This document shows positions 43,793 through 53,003 of a stretch of DNA of 64,000 bases, piece after piece. Position numbers and translations under genes: made by a program. The stretch comes from UBA4408 sp002389785 (lineage in GTDB: Bacteria; Bacteroidota; Bacteroidia; UBA4408): contig DAORJK010000003.1 of NCBI GenBank assembly GCA_035438985.1, forward strand, positions 1 to 64,000. The letters run 5' to 3'. The notes beneath the pieces were generated by a model, which was not told the DNA's origin, did not search any database, and saw nothing but the letters and a program-made list of their open reading frames with translations. How positions within the stretch are numbered: position 1 is the first letter of the stretch; each line of letters opens with the position of its first letter.

Positions 43793-44683
43793 ATGGCAAA
43801 TTTAAAAGAGGTTCGTTTACGTATTACTTCGGTATCGAGTACTCAGCAAATTACCAAAGCCATGAAAATGGTTTCGGCTGCTAAACTGCGACGCGCTCAA
43901 GATGCCGTAACACAGATGCGCCCGTATGCATCTAAGTTGCGCGAAATTTTAGAAAATGTGAGTTCCACATTAGAAGGAAGTGCAGGTGGCGCTTTCTCTA
44001 AACAACGTGCCGAAAAGAATGTGTTGTTGGTGGTAATTACATCCAATCGAGGCTTGTGTGGAGCATTTAATGCAAACGTGATTAAAACTGCCAACAAGCT
44101 GATTAAAGAAGAATACAAGGGAAGTAAAGTGAGCGTATTTTGCATAGGTAAAAAAGGAGCCGATTTTTTTCGTAAATCCACCGTTCCTGTGCTCGATGGC
44201 GACAAAGCAGCCAACCTTAATGCCGTGTATGATAAGTTAAATTTTGCTACTGTTGCTCCGCATGCCGAGCGCATTATGAAAGCATTTGAAAATGCTGAGT
44301 TTGATAAAGTAGTTTTAATTTACAACCAATTTAAAAACGCAGCAGTTCAAATTTTAACCACCGAAAATTACTTACCAGTGTTAAAAGCAAAAGCTACAAC
44401 TGCAGTTAAAAAAGGCAGTTCAGCCGATTATATTTTTGAACCGAATAAAGAAACCATTGTTGAAAATTTAATACCTAAATCGCTTAAAACACAACTGTAC
44501 AAAGCCTTATTAGATTCACATGCCGCAGAGCATGGGGCGCGTATGACGGCTATGCACAAGGCAACCGACAATGCCGGTGATTTAATTAAAGAATTAAAAC
44601 TCATGTACAATAAAGCGCGTCAGGCAGCCATCACCAACGAAATACTCGAAATTGTTGGAGGCGCTGAAGCCCTTGAAGGATAA
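43793..44683 (+). CDS. atpG: ATP synthase F1 subunit gamma
   Basis: This 296-aa central-stalk subunit has the N-terminal helix MANLKEVRLRITSVSSTQQITKAMKMVSAAKL and the C-terminal helix ending KARQAAITNEILEIVGGAEAL (each cited by its ends as recognition motifs). The Rossmann-like middle includes VITSNRGLCGAFNANV. It is last in the operon. atpD and atpC are not here, as is usual in Bacteroidota, where they form a separate locus. Confidence 0.96.
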   Translation: MANLKEVRLRITSVSSTQQITKAMKMVSAAKLRRAQDAVTQMRPYASKLREILENVSSTLEGSAGGAFSKQRAEKNVLLVVITSNRGLCGAFNANVIKTANKLIKEEYKGSKVSVFCIGKKGADFFRKSTVPVLDGDKAANLNAVYDKLNFATVAPHAERIMKAFENAEFDKVVLIYNQFKNAAVQILTTENYLPVLKAKATTAVKKGSSADYIFEPNKETIVENLIPKSLKTQLYKALLDSHAAEHGARMTAMHKATDNAGDLIKELKLMYNKARQAAITNEILEIVGGAEALEG

Positions 44684-44687
44684 TCTA

Positions 44688-44725
44688 AAAAATCTCATTC
44701 GAACTTTGAATGAGATTTTTTTTTG
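44688..44725 (+). terminator. Terminator of the atp operon
   Basis: Arms AAAAATCTCATTC (44688-44700) and GAATGAGATTTTT (44708-44720) form a perfect 13-bp stem with a 7-nt loop. A T-run follows. It lies immediately after atpG. Confidence 0.9.
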
Positions 44726-44730
44726 CTACT

Positions 44731-44738
44731 TACTTTTG
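44731..44738 (+). promoter_or_regulatory. -7 box TACTTTTG of the 44777 gene
   Basis: TACTTTTG lies just after the atp terminator and 39 nt before ATG 44777. It lies downstream of the alternative TTG start at 44723, supporting the later start. Confidence 0.6.
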
Positions 44739-44776
44739 TTAAGTTTACGTTATTAACCACATTAAAAATTACACCC

Positions 44777-45784
44777 ATGAAACTAACCCTACTTATGAAT
44801 TCTATTAAAATAGCCGGCATATTTGTAGCCACTTTTATTTTTTCTGTACCTTCAAATGCTGCTTATGTAACAGTGCCCTGCAGTGGATTTACTGCCGATG
44901 TTGTTGCCAATGGCGTTGGTAATCCGTTGAATTCAACCGATTCAACTTTTGATGCTGCAGGTTTTTATTTACTTGATTCAAGCTATCGTTATACGGTAGG
45001 AGGCATTGCTCCGGCACATGCACTTTCCCCTTCGGGTTATATACAAAGTGTTGCTACCAGTGGACTTTCATTTCAATTGGCATCCTTTTCTGGAGCAAAT
45101 AGTTTGCGTATTGATGTTTCCAACTCTCCAAAAACATTGACATTTACAAACCCTGTGAGTGCTTCACAAGTATTTGTATTGGGAGCTACCGGCAGTGGAG
45201 CCGGAGTTGTAAGCATCAGCGTAAATTTTACCGATGCAACTTCTCAAACTTTTACAGCACAATCGCTACCGGATTGGTTTAATGGAACCGGATTTGCGAT
45301 CCAAGGAATTGGTAGAGTAAATTCAGCAAACTCACAACCAACCGGAGTTACCGCCCCAACCGATCCACGATTGTATCAAAAAACGCTGACATTAAGTGCA
45401 GCCAATTACACCAAATTAATTTCAGGAATAACAGTTACTCGCACTAGCACTGCCGGTGTCATAAATATTATGGCGGTTTCTATAGCTACTCCACCAGTTG
45501 GAATTCAATCGCTCGAAAACACTGCTGCAACTATGTTACAGATTGTGCCCAATCCGGTAATTTCTGATTTCAACGTTTATATAAATAACGCTGTCAACAG
45601 TACTGATGTAGCTACAGTTAAAATTTATTCGATTATTGGCAAATTAGTTTACAGCTCAACGCAAGCCATAATAAACGAGAATAAGCTAGCCATTCGCCCT
45701 GATAAAGCGCTTCCTTCGGGCATTTACTTACTAGAAACTGAAATTAATTCGAAGCAGTACTTTCAGAAGTTTAGTGTGAAGTAA
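44777..45784 (+). CDS. Secreted protein with T9SS sorting domain
   Basis: From ATG 44777 the protein has 335 residues, with signal peptide MKLTLLMNSIKIAGIF...SNAA; an ATG at 44795 is also possible. The middle (about 30-250) is a beta-sandwich-like region with FYLLDSSYRYTVGGI and DWFNGTGFAIQGIGRVN. It is of a type seen in secreted Bacteroidota proteins, with no catalytic motif I recognise. The C-terminal ~80 residues are a T9SS type A domain (MLQIVPNPVISDFNVYI ... VKIYSIIGKLVYS ... SGIYLLETEI). Monocistronic between a terminator and the hairpin at 45833. Confidence 0.82.
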   Translation: MKLTLLMNSIKIAGIFVATFIFSVPSNAAYVTVPCSGFTADVVANGVGNPLNSTDSTFDAAGFYLLDSSYRYTVGGIAPAHALSPSGYIQSVATSGLSFQLASFSGANSLRIDVSNSPKTLTFTNPVSASQVFVLGATGSGAGVVSISVNFTDATSQTFTAQSLPDWFNGTGFAIQGIGRVNSANSQPTGVTAPTDPRLYQKTLTLSAANYTKLISGITVTRTSTAGVINIMAVSIATPPVGIQSLENTAATMLQIVPNPVISDFNVYINNAVNSTDVATVKIYSIIGKLVYSSTQAIINENKLAIRPDKALPSGIYLLETEINSKQYFQKFSVK

Positions 45785-45832
45785 GCTGTTTCAAGGTCAA
45801 CTGCCTTCAGTTGTTTCCCTCTAATTACTACT

Positions 45833-45874
45833 AAACAACAAAGCACAATTCTAAAAAATTGTGCTTTGTTGTTT
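45833..45874 (+). terminator. 18-bp perfect hairpin after the 44777 gene
   Basis: Arms AAACAACAAAGCACAATT and AATTGTGCTTTGTTGTTT pair perfectly over 18 bp with a 6-nt loop. The 3' arm is itself T-rich, but no T-run follows, so it may act as a terminator or an mRNA 3'-end stabiliser. Confidence 0.7.
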
Positions 45875-45883
45875 GGTAATGAT

Positions 45884-45919
45884 CTCACTTGCGCCAGTCT
45901 TCAAACTGGTGCGAGTGAG
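45884..45919. repeat. REP-like imperfect inverted repeat
   Basis: CTCACTTGCGCCAGT and ACTGGTGCGAGTGAG pair with two mismatches around CTTCAA. It is GC-richer than its surroundings. The left arm recurs imperfectly at 47546-47561, on the other side of the 46096 gene. Confidence 0.5.
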
Positions 45920-46026
45920 TGAGTGAATTTGATAATGTGTTTAACTCAAGCACCACACTGTGTTTCGCAAAATCTCATGGAATTTTGGATAGTTTATGAC
46001 AAATAACTAACGATATATTTACCTAC

Positions 46027-46060
46027 TTTGAAATTGAGTTCTTTGCTTACTTTAAATTTG
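46027..46060 (+). promoter_or_regulatory. Promoter of the 46096 gene (TTTG-N22-TAAATTTG)
   Basis: TTTG (46027-46030) and TAAATTTG (46053-46060) with a 22-bp spacer. The box ends 35 nt before ATG 46096. Confidence 0.6.
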
Positions 46061-46095
46061 TAAAAATAAACTCCTCAATTTTAACTTCTAGTTAC

Positions 46096-47505
46096 ATGAT
46101 AAAATACTTCTTATCTCTTTTGTTCCTTTTCGGTCTTTTGCAAAATGGAATTGCTCAACATAGCAATTTCTTTTCCTACCAAATTGGTGATTACACTAAC
46201 AATATTGATACTACTAAGGACGGTGGTTACATTGTTAGCGGAGCAAGTTTTGGCAATATTAATGGAAATAACTTTCTGATTACCAAACTTGACAAGAATG
46301 GTAACGCAGAATGGGACTTTCAAAATACTCAGTTTCATATTTCTGGAGATTCAGATAATGTTATTGCTGTTGCGAGACAAACATTAGATGGTGGATATAT
46401 TGCAGTAGGCTATATTGAAGTAGACGCAAGTCCAACAAATCTGGATCTTTTAATTGTTAAACTGGATAGTAACGGAAATATACAATGGAGGAAATACTAT
46501 AATATAGACCCATACCTTGAATCTTTAAATAATGTATACCTCAATGATGATTCAACTTTTTTTGCGTTGGGATGGGGATTAGGATATAACCTACTTATGA
46601 AAATTGACAGCCAAGGTGATACACTTTGGACTCAAAAAATACCTGTTTCAACAATCACAGTCTTAGAACATGGGCTACCTTTTAACAACGGATATTATTT
46701 GTTTGGCCTTACTGGCGATACTGTCTTAAATATTGCACAACAAAAAATCATTTATGTTGACAGTATGGGTATTATCCAATGGGGAGCGGTGCATCAAGAT
46801 ACAGCAGAGGTTCAATTTGATTATATGAACTATTGGCTTACTAAAGACAGTACTATAATGGCGTATAATCATATGAAGACGCAATCCGGTCAATATTATT
46901 TTAGGGTAGCTAAGTATGATTTTCAAGGAGCATATAAATGGAGTTGGGTAACGAATATCGTAGGTAAAATAGCAAGCGATAGTACTGTAATAGGATCATA
47001 CAATCACGTCCCACTTGTTCCTGATACATTGTATTTTGGGAGAGAGAATTTCTATACTGGTGCTTTTCATGAGTATTCCAGATACGCTAAAAATGGAGGT
47101 GTAATAAATTCCAAGGCGTTTATGGTTGACCGTGATCTTAATTGTTTAATGGGTGGAAAGCATGATCCGTCAGGTTTGGGATTTCAGGCTTTTGTGGCGA
47201 GGTTTGTTGATTCTCAAACATCAATTGTTCAAGAAATTTCTCTTTCCGATGATTATCTTCAGGTATTTCCTAATCCAGCAAGCACTTCGCTAAATCTTCA
47301 AATTAAAGATTTAGGCAATCCTGAATCATCTTTTATAATAAATCTCTATACGGTAACGGGACAAAAAATAGTAACATCTGGTAAGTTCTTAGGTTTCACT
47401 ATTCAACTTGATATCAGCGACATCCCTTCAGGGTTTTACTTACTTCAACTTCAGGCAATCTTTAATAAAGACTTTTACCCTTTAAAAAAAATAATTATTT
47501 ACTAA
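46096..47505 (+). CDS. Secreted repeat (probable beta-propeller) protein with T9SS sorting domain
   Basis: This 469-aa protein has a signal peptide (MIKYFLSLLFLFGLLQNGIAQ). The body has repeats in which a GGYI(V/A) strand is followed by a (L/F)LI(T/V)KLD.NGN.(E/Q)W motif, for example TKLDKNGNAEWDF and VKLDSNGNIQWRKYY. Such repeats build beta-propellers in many secreted Bacteroidota proteins. The C-terminal domain is T9SS type A (LQVFPNPASTSLNLQI ... NLYTVTGQKI ... SGFYLLQLQAI). Function unknown. It is monocistronic. Confidence 0.82.
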   Translation: MIKYFLSLLFLFGLLQNGIAQHSNFFSYQIGDYTNNIDTTKDGGYIVSGASFGNINGNNFLITKLDKNGNAEWDFQNTQFHISGDSDNVIAVARQTLDGGYIAVGYIEVDASPTNLDLLIVKLDSNGNIQWRKYYNIDPYLESLNNVYLNDDSTFFALGWGLGYNLLMKIDSQGDTLWTQKIPVSTITVLEHGLPFNNGYYLFGLTGDTVLNIAQQKIIYVDSMGIIQWGAVHQDTAEVQFDYMNYWLTKDSTIMAYNHMKTQSGQYYFRVAKYDFQGAYKWSWVTNIVGKIASDSTVIGSYNHVPLVPDTLYFGRENFYTGAFHEYSRYAKNGGVINSKAFMVDRDLNCLMGGKHDPSGLGFQAFVARFVDSQTSIVQEISLSDDYLQVFPNPASTSLNLQIKDLGNPESSFIINLYTVTGQKIVTSGKFLGFTIQLDISDIPSGFYLLQLQAIFNKDFYPLKKIIIY

Positions 47506-47545
47506 ATCTACCTACAAATGAAATCTCCAACAAACATTCTTATGC

Positions 47546-47561
47546 TCTCACACGCGCCAGT
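47546..47561. repeat. Partial second copy of the REP-like arm
   Basis: TCTCACACGCGCCAGT matches 14 of 16 bases of the arm at 45883-45898. No opposing arm is present here, so it may be a remnant. Confidence 0.35.
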
Positions 47562-47575
47562 GATTGAAATAATAA

Positions 47576-47624
47576 TTAAACAAAAAGGAAGTTCCCATTT
47601 AATTTGGCCTTCCTTTTTGTTTAA
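47576..47624. terminator. Bidirectional terminator between the 46096 and 47641 genes
   Basis: Arms TTAAACAAAAAGGAAG (47576-47591) and CTTCCTTTTTGTTTAA (47609-47624) pair perfectly over 16 bp with a 17-nt loop. T-rich on the 3' side on both strands. It sits between convergent genes. Confidence 0.7.
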
Positions 47625-47640
47625 ACCGATTTAAAAGTCG

Positions 47641-50181
47641 CTAAGGCAAATAAACCACTTTAATACTTTTTGAATAGTCTCCGGCGTTTAGTTTTATTAG
47701 ATAAACATCAGCTGCTAATTTGCTGCTGCCAAAATCCAATTGCACCGTATAGGTACCTGCGTTTTGTTTGGTGCTAGGATTAACCATACTTGTGAGCAAT
47801 TTACCTTGAGAGGAATATATACTTAGTTGAACCGCTTGTGCTTCTGCTAATTGGTAAGTAATGGTTGTACTTGAATTAATTAAAGTTGGATAGACCGAGA
47901 ACGAAACTCCTGATGCTGGCAATGGTTTTACCGATGAAGGATTAATAAAATGAGCAACAATGGTATCGGAATTGGTCAATATTAAATTTGCAGTATCTGA
48001 TTGCACATTTGGATTTATTGTTTGGCTATTGGCACTCCAACTTGCAAAATGATAAGCAGTGTCAAGTGATTTAGCAATTATGTTACTTCCAATATTTCCA
48101 AAATAAGTTCCGGTCCAAGGCAAATTTGTTAGGTTAACCGAATTAAACTGCACTGTTCCTGTACCGGCAGGTTGTGCATCCACTGTAAGAGTATGGGGGC
48201 CGGTTAAATTATAGCAACTCATAAATCCTGTTGTTAAATCGCTGCAACGATTCGTAATAAAGGTGCGCAGTTGAGCCACATTGCTTTTCCACTCGGTGTA
48301 AGTTCCCGACCAGCGTGTTGAGTGCTGTGCCATTTCAGGGTCAATTAAGTTTTCGGTGCTGTCCAGTTTTGCCAATAAATTTTCGCAACTAAAAGTTGTG
48401 TTCCATAAATCGAGCATTCGTGTAAGGTAGTATTGGTTAAAACCCGGATTCTGTCGCAAAGCCAATAAAATTCCAATGTGGTCTTGGGGGTCTGAACTTC
48501 CATTTAAAGTTTCCGGATCGCATGGGTCTGCAGCAGAAGAAGTATCAGGAATGTTGGTATAATTAATATAGTGCCCATAAGTTGCATCATTGTCCCAAAG
48601 TGTATATCCCCATTTTAAGTGCGTTCCGCTTGAATCGAGTCCACGCCACCAAGCAGTATTCCAATTTAACCAATCGGAGCAAACTGTAAACATGTTTACA
48701 GCAACATAATCTACCAAACTTTTCACATCGAGTCGATCGCTAACATACTGAAAGTTGGCAGGATTAGCCATGCTATTTGAAAGAATAAAAGTTCTAAGTG
48801 CGCTCCAATCATTAAGTGCCGGTTGTCCGCCATATTGCGCCCAAGTTTGTCCCCAGGTTTCGATGTAATACAAATGGTATTTATCTTGTCCATAATAAAA
48901 TTTAGTATTGTCATGATCATCCGGATTGTCTCTCAAATCATACACTCCCCAATATTGTCCATTTAAATATACCACACATTTTGAACCACGGCGTGCATCC
49001 AAATCGAGCTTATCTTGCACTGCTACATTGTGAATAAAAGCATCGCGAATGTGCGCACTTCCAATATTGTCGGGATCATGATCGGCAGGATAATTATCGT
49101 CGCCGGCTGCACGTAAAATTACCCGTTGATAATCGTTGCGAGTTGTTGTATTAAACAGCACCTCCTCAACTGCATGATTGTAGCCCATTTCGTCGCGTGA
49201 AACAAAGTCTAAACTGCGTTGGCTATTGGCCCATGAATCTTGTCCATGACGATTAAATTCGCCATAGCTTTTGGCAGTTAATACTTGTGCATCGTTAAAA
49301 TATTCAAAGCTTCCGAATGGGGTAAGGTTCGCATTAATGTTATTGGCCAGCGAGGTTAGCGCACTTGCCGAAATTGACACTACCGGAAGCGTATGATTTA
49401 CATTTATAAAAATAGTTTCATAAGCCACAAAACTTGGTAATTTACCTGAAGCAGTATTAAATGCTATGGCCTTAATTACTTTGGTAGATGCAATGGTAAT
49501 AGGTCCGGTATAAATAGGCGAAACCGTTGTTGGCTGTGATCCATCAAGTGTATATCGAATTGTTGCTAATGAGTCGGCACAGGTAATATCAACTGAAATG
49601 GCGGAAGGATAAAAACCCGGAGCAACACTAAATGAAGGCTTTGCTACATAACCAGCATATTGTGCAGCGGTATTTGAGGCATTGGGGCTCGGAGAAATAA
49701 ACACTCCCCAGTTAGCAGCTCCATTAGGTTTACGACCGTATGAATGTCCGAGTTGAGTTTTTTTATGAATATCAACAAAATCAATAATTGAAGCAGCAGC
49801 ATCAGAAAGCACGATGTACTCATGTGTTGATTTGGTTTGTTTAAGGCTGAAATTGGTGTGGTAATTACCAACAATAAACTCGTTGCGACCGGAAGCCCAA
49901 AAGCGTAAAAATCCATTTGCTGCAATTACAGCAGTGGAGGGAATTTGCCATTTGGTTTTATTAAGTGTGTCATCGCTTAAATAATAACCCCCTAAATTGA
50001 TCGCACTCGAAGAGTTATTGTACAGTTCAATCCAATCGTTATAGTCGCTATGATTATCGACATACTGAGATAAATTCGAAGCTGAAAATTCGTTAATTAC
50101 TATTTGTGCGCTAACATTGGTGGTGCTTGCACAAAGTATACAGCAAATAAAAAGGGGTGTTAAAAAGGAGAAATACTTCAT
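47641..50181 (-). CDS. CotH-kinase family protein with lamin-tail domain, T9SS-sorted
   Basis: From ATG 50181 (MKYFSFLTPLFICCIL...NVSAQ) the protein has 846 residues; a TTG at 50244 is rejected. Domain order: lamin-tail domain (about 25-140; IVINEFSASNLS, DWIELYNNSSSAINLGGYYLSDD), an Fn3-like/chitobiase C-terminal-type domain (TIRYTLDGSQPT), CotH kinase domain (about 290-620; RVILRAAGDDN, HIRDAFIHNVA, YLNGQYWGVYDLRDNPD), an InlB-type repeat (LTVDAQPAGTGTVQF), and a T9SS type A domain (FSVYPTLINSSTTITY). CotH in spores phosphorylates coat proteins; the target of secreted Bacteroidota versions is unknown. Confidence 0.87.
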   Translation of the reverse strand: MKYFSFLTPLFICCILCASTTNVSAQIVINEFSASNLSQYVDNHSDYNDWIELYNNSSSAINLGGYYLSDDTLNKTKWQIPSTAVIAANGFLRFWASGRNEFIVGNYHTNFSLKQTKSTHEYIVLSDAAASIIDFVDIHKKTQLGHSYGRKPNGAANWGVFISPSPNASNTAAQYAGYVAKPSFSVAPGFYPSAISVDITCADSLATIRYTLDGSQPTTVSPIYTGPITIASTKVIKAIAFNTASGKLPSFVAYETIFINVNHTLPVVSISASALTSLANNINANLTPFGSFEYFNDAQVLTAKSYGEFNRHGQDSWANSQRSLDFVSRDEMGYNHAVEEVLFNTTTRNDYQRVILRAAGDDNYPADHDPDNIGSAHIRDAFIHNVAVQDKLDLDARRGSKCVVYLNGQYWGVYDLRDNPDDHDNTKFYYGQDKYHLYYIETWGQTWAQYGGQPALNDWSALRTFILSNSMANPANFQYVSDRLDVKSLVDYVAVNMFTVCSDWLNWNTAWWRGLDSSGTHLKWGYTLWDNDATYGHYINYTNIPDTSSAADPCDPETLNGSSDPQDHIGILLALRQNPGFNQYYLTRMLDLWNTTFSCENLLAKLDSTENLIDPEMAQHSTRWSGTYTEWKSNVAQLRTFITNRCSDLTTGFMSCYNLTGPHTLTVDAQPAGTGTVQFNSVNLTNLPWTGTYFGNIGSNIIAKSLDTAYHFASWSANSQTINPNVQSDTANLILTNSDTIVAHFINPSSVKPLPASGVSFSVYPTLINSSTTITYQLAEAQAVQLSIYSSQGKLLTSMVNPSTKQNAGTYTVQLDFGSSKLAADVYLIKLNAGDYSKSIKVVYLP

Positions 50182-50487
50182 AAATTGGGTTATAAATAAG
50201 TTTGAACTACGAAAATAGCTATTTATTTCCTTATAATGAACCAACTGCTACTGTATTTTCAAATCATTTAAAGTTATAGCGCATGATTACTTAACCACTA
50301 GGGACACTGTGAAAAACACAAAGAACACTATTGAAATTACTATATCTGAAATTAGTGATTAAATTAAACTGAACTAAGCTTTTACTGGTTTATAAATTAC
50401 AAATGTAACCCTGTTTGTACCTGAAAAATAAACAGAATTGATTAAAGCAATTTTTATGTTTTACTTTGCACAAAGTATTTAACCCCC
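50182..50487. other. 306-bp divergent intergenic region, CotH gene / ribF
   Basis: I see no gene. On the plus strand TTACTTTG (about 50461) precedes ribF by 20 nt and resembles a -7 box. On the minus strand TATTTTCG near 50210 is a possible -7 box for the CotH-family gene. Confidence 0.4.
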
Positions 50488-51417
50488 GTGAAAGTTTACG
50501 AGCGATTAGAAGATTTTACAACCCTATCAAATGCCATTGTAACCACCGGTACTTTTGATGGTGTGCATTTCGGGCACAAAAAAATTATATCACAATTACA
50601 ATCTATTGCTACCGCCAATAAAGGCGAAACGGTTGTGCTAACATTTCATCCACATCCACGATTGGTATTGTTTCCCGATGACAATGAATTACGTTTATTG
50701 AATACGCAAGAAGAAAAAATAGCTTTGTTACGCAATCTTGGGGTGGAACATCTGGTAATTATTCCTTTTACCAAAGAGTTTTCAAGAATAAGTTCGCTCG
50801 AGTTTGTGCGTAGTATTCTGGTAAAACAATTGGGTGCGAAGAAATTGGTAATCGGACATGATCATCATTTTGGCAGAAACCGCGAAGGCAGTTTTGAGCA
50901 TTTAAAAGAATTTGGACCCTTATACGGTTTTGATGTGGAGGAAATACCGGTACAAGACATTGATCATGTTGCTGTAAGTTCTTCAAAAATTCGCCAAGCT
51001 TTGCAAAGTGGAAATATTGAAGTGGCCAACGAATATTTAGGTTATGCTTATAGTATCAGCGGGAAGGTAATAAAAGGGCAGATGCGGGGTCGTACTATTG
51101 GCTTTCCTACGGCAAATATACAGGTAGATGAGGGGCGCAAACTCATCCCACAAATTGGTGTGTATGCCGTTCGCATTCAGCAGGGCAACCATCACTATCA
51201 CGGAATGATGAACATTGGGAATCGTCCAACCGTTGGAGGTGGGGCTTTAAGTATTGAGGTACATATTTTTGATTTTGAAGGTAGCCTTTACGATCAACAT
51301 ATTGCTGTTAGCTTTGTAGGACGCATCCGTAACGAGCAAAAATTTGAGCACTTGGAAGCACTAAAAGCACAACTTGTGATTGACAAGACCAAGGCCCTGC
51401 AACTGCTGACAAAGTAG
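50488..51417 (+). CDS. ribF: Bifunctional riboflavin kinase/FAD synthetase
   Basis: This 309-aa cytoplasmic enzyme converts riboflavin to FMN and then FAD. It starts with GTG. The N-terminal adenylyltransferase domain has TGTFDGVHFGHKKII, VLTFHPHPRLVL and VSSSKIRQAL. The C-terminal flavokinase domain has GQMRGRTIGFPTANI and MMNIGNRPTVGG with the catalytic Glu in SIEVHIFDF. Normal length. It converges with the ArsC-like gene after 6 bp. Confidence 0.96.
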   Translation: MKVYERLEDFTTLSNAIVTTGTFDGVHFGHKKIISQLQSIATANKGETVVLTFHPHPRLVLFPDDNELRLLNTQEEKIALLRNLGVEHLVIIPFTKEFSRISSLEFVRSILVKQLGAKKLVIGHDHHFGRNREGSFEHLKEFGPLYGFDVEEIPVQDIDHVAVSSSKIRQALQSGNIEVANEYLGYAYSISGKVIKGQMRGRTIGFPTANIQVDEGRKLIPQIGVYAVRIQQGNHHYHGMMNIGNRPTVGGGALSIEVHIFDFEGSLYDQHIAVSFVGRIRNEQKFEHLEALKAQLVIDKTKALQLLTK

Positions 51418-51423
51418 AAAGAA

Positions 51424-51780
51424 TTATTTCTTTGATAGCTCCGATTTCAAAGCTTCAACTGTTGCTTTCGTATTGCCTACAAATATTTTTTTTCCAAGTA
51501 TAGCTACAGGTCGCTTTAAAAAAGTGTATTCTTCCAATATGTATTTTCGGTAATCAGCCTCAGTTAATTTTCTTTCATTGAGTTTTAACGCGCGGTATTT
51601 AAGGGCTATTCGGCTAAACAAGGCTTCATAGGAACCGGTCAACTTAGCCATTTCATCTAACTGTACTGCTGTAATTGCTTCGGTTTTAATGTCCTGTAAA
51701 AGCACATTCTTAGCGGGTTTTACTTCCTTTAATATGCGTTGGCAAGTAGTACAATTGGCAAGGTGATAAATTTTTTTCAT
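51424..51780 (-). CDS. ArsC/Spx-family thioredoxin-fold protein
   Basis: This 118-aa protein has the N-terminal CTTC redox motif (Cys10, Cys13) in LANCTTCQRILKEV and the family phrase YTFLKRPVAILGKKIFVGNT near the C-terminus. The fold and length match the ArsC/Spx/MgsR group. The CxxC motif favours the Spx-like or YffB-like type over classical arsenate reductase, and no ars genes are near. Role unknown. Confidence 0.85.
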   Translation of the reverse strand: MKKIYHLANCTTCQRILKEVKPAKNVLLQDIKTEAITAVQLDEMAKLTGSYEALFSRIALKYRALKLNERKLTEADYRKYILEEYTFLKRPVAILGKKIFVGNTKATVEALKSELSKK

Positions 51781-51888
51781 TGTGTTTATTTAAATTAACT
51801 CATAGCAAAAACACAAGTATCGTGTATTTTGTTTTCTTTGTGAAAATTATTTAGCCTTACAACTATTAATTAATCGAAATCGAATTGC

Positions 51889-52965
51889 ATGTCGGGAAAA
51901 GCGAGCGAATTACTCAATATGGTAAAACCAAGCAAATTGCTTGTGCCAATTGTATTGGGATTAGGTGCTGCCAGTTACATGTTGTTTCGAAATTTTGACA
52001 GCAGTGCTTTTGATAAAGTAAGCTGGACTTTTTATACTTCACTGTGGTTGTTGCTTGCACTGTGTATGGTGGTAGTGCGCGATTTTGCCTACATGTGGCG
52101 CATTCGTATACTAACCGATTCAGAACTAAATTGGCGTAAATGTTTTGAAGTAATTATGCTTTGGGAATTTGCTTCAGCTATAGCTCCTGCAATACTTGGC
52201 GGAGGTTTTGCATTTGCCATTTTGATTATCAACAAAGAAAAAATTTCCTTTGGAAAGAGTATTTCGGTGGTGATGTTCACCTCTTTTTTAGATGGATTAT
52301 TTTTTGCACTAGTGGCTCCTTTGGTTTATTTCATTGCAGGACGCGAAGGACTATTTTCAAACCTCGATAGTGCTGCTGCCCAACAACTATCGCACGGTAA
52401 CGAATTATACTATACTTTTTGGTTTATTTATTTTGCCATACTCGCCTATAAACTAGTAATAGCCTATGCATTATTTGTAAATGCACATGCAGTTAAGCAT
52501 TTTTTGGTGCGCTTATTTTCATTTAAATTTTTGCACAAATGGAAACACCAAGCTGTTGAAACCGGTGAAGAAATGGTTATAGCTGCCAAACAACTAAAAG
52601 GTAAAAATTTAAACTATTGGTTAACTTCTTTTTTTGCCACCTGTTTAAGTTGGTCGGCGCGTTTCATTATTATTAATTGCATCATTATGGCATTTAGCAG
52701 CATCCATTTTGATCATTTTTTGCTGTATGCTCGTCAGGTAGTTATGGGCATATTAATGATTGGAAGTCCTACACCTGGCGGTTCGGGGGTTGCTGAGCTG
52801 ATGTTTAAAAATTTTCTTGGGGAGTTTATTGACAACAAAACGCTAACCTCGTCACTTGCGCTTTTATGGCGTTTAATTAGCTATTATCCGTATTTATTTA
52901 TTGGAGCAATTGTACTTCCACGTTGGGTGAATCGTGTTTTTAAAAAAGATGAATTACTAAAATAA
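51889..52965 (+). CDS. YbhN/lysylphosphatidylglycerol-synthase-type membrane protein
   Basis: This 358-aa integral membrane protein has about eight helices. It carries the UPF0104/LPG-synthase-TM pattern: VVVRDFAYMWRIRILTD, MLWEFASAIAPAILGGGFAFAI, and SPTPGGSGVAELMFKNFLGEF. It lacks the C-terminal aminoacyl-transfer domain of MprF, so it is probably a lipid flippase-type protein of unknown substrate. The copper module starts 38 bp downstream but has its own -7 box. Confidence 0.88.
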   Translation: MSGKASELLNMVKPSKLLVPIVLGLGAASYMLFRNFDSSAFDKVSWTFYTSLWLLLALCMVVVRDFAYMWRIRILTDSELNWRKCFEVIMLWEFASAIAPAILGGGFAFAILIINKEKISFGKSISVVMFTSFLDGLFFALVAPLVYFIAGREGLFSNLDSAAAQQLSHGNELYYTFWFIYFAILAYKLVIAYALFVNAHAVKHFLVRLFSFKFLHKWKHQAVETGEEMVIAAKQLKGKNLNYWLTSFFATCLSWSARFIIINCIIMAFSSIHFDHFLLYARQVVMGILMIGSPTPGGSGVAELMFKNFLGEFIDNKTLTSSLALLWRLISYYPYLFIGAIVLPRWVNRVFKKDELLK

Positions 52966-52989
52966 TCGGGTAATTCGTTCCAATTTTTG

Positions 52990-52997
52990 TACTTTTG
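52990..52997 (+). promoter_or_regulatory. -7 box TACTTTTG of the copper module
   Basis: TACTTTTG ends 6 nt before ATG 53004, implying a nearly leaderless transcript. It overlaps the alternative TTG start at 52995, which is therefore rejected. The surrounding GTACttttGTGGTAC is a partial palindrome. Confidence 0.6.
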
Positions 52998-53003
52998 TGG
53001 TAC

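Larger units (their letters stand above)
45785..46095. other. 311-bp intergenic region with two hairpins and a promoter
   Basis: No gene is visible. It holds the terminator-like hairpin 45833-45874, a second inverted repeat at 45884-45919, and the promoter at 46027-46060 for the next gene. Confidence 0.6.

Noticed and set aside
39479..44683. Broken ATP synthase operon because atpD and atpC are absent
   Set aside because: A split atp locus with atpDC elsewhere is the common Bacteroidota arrangement.
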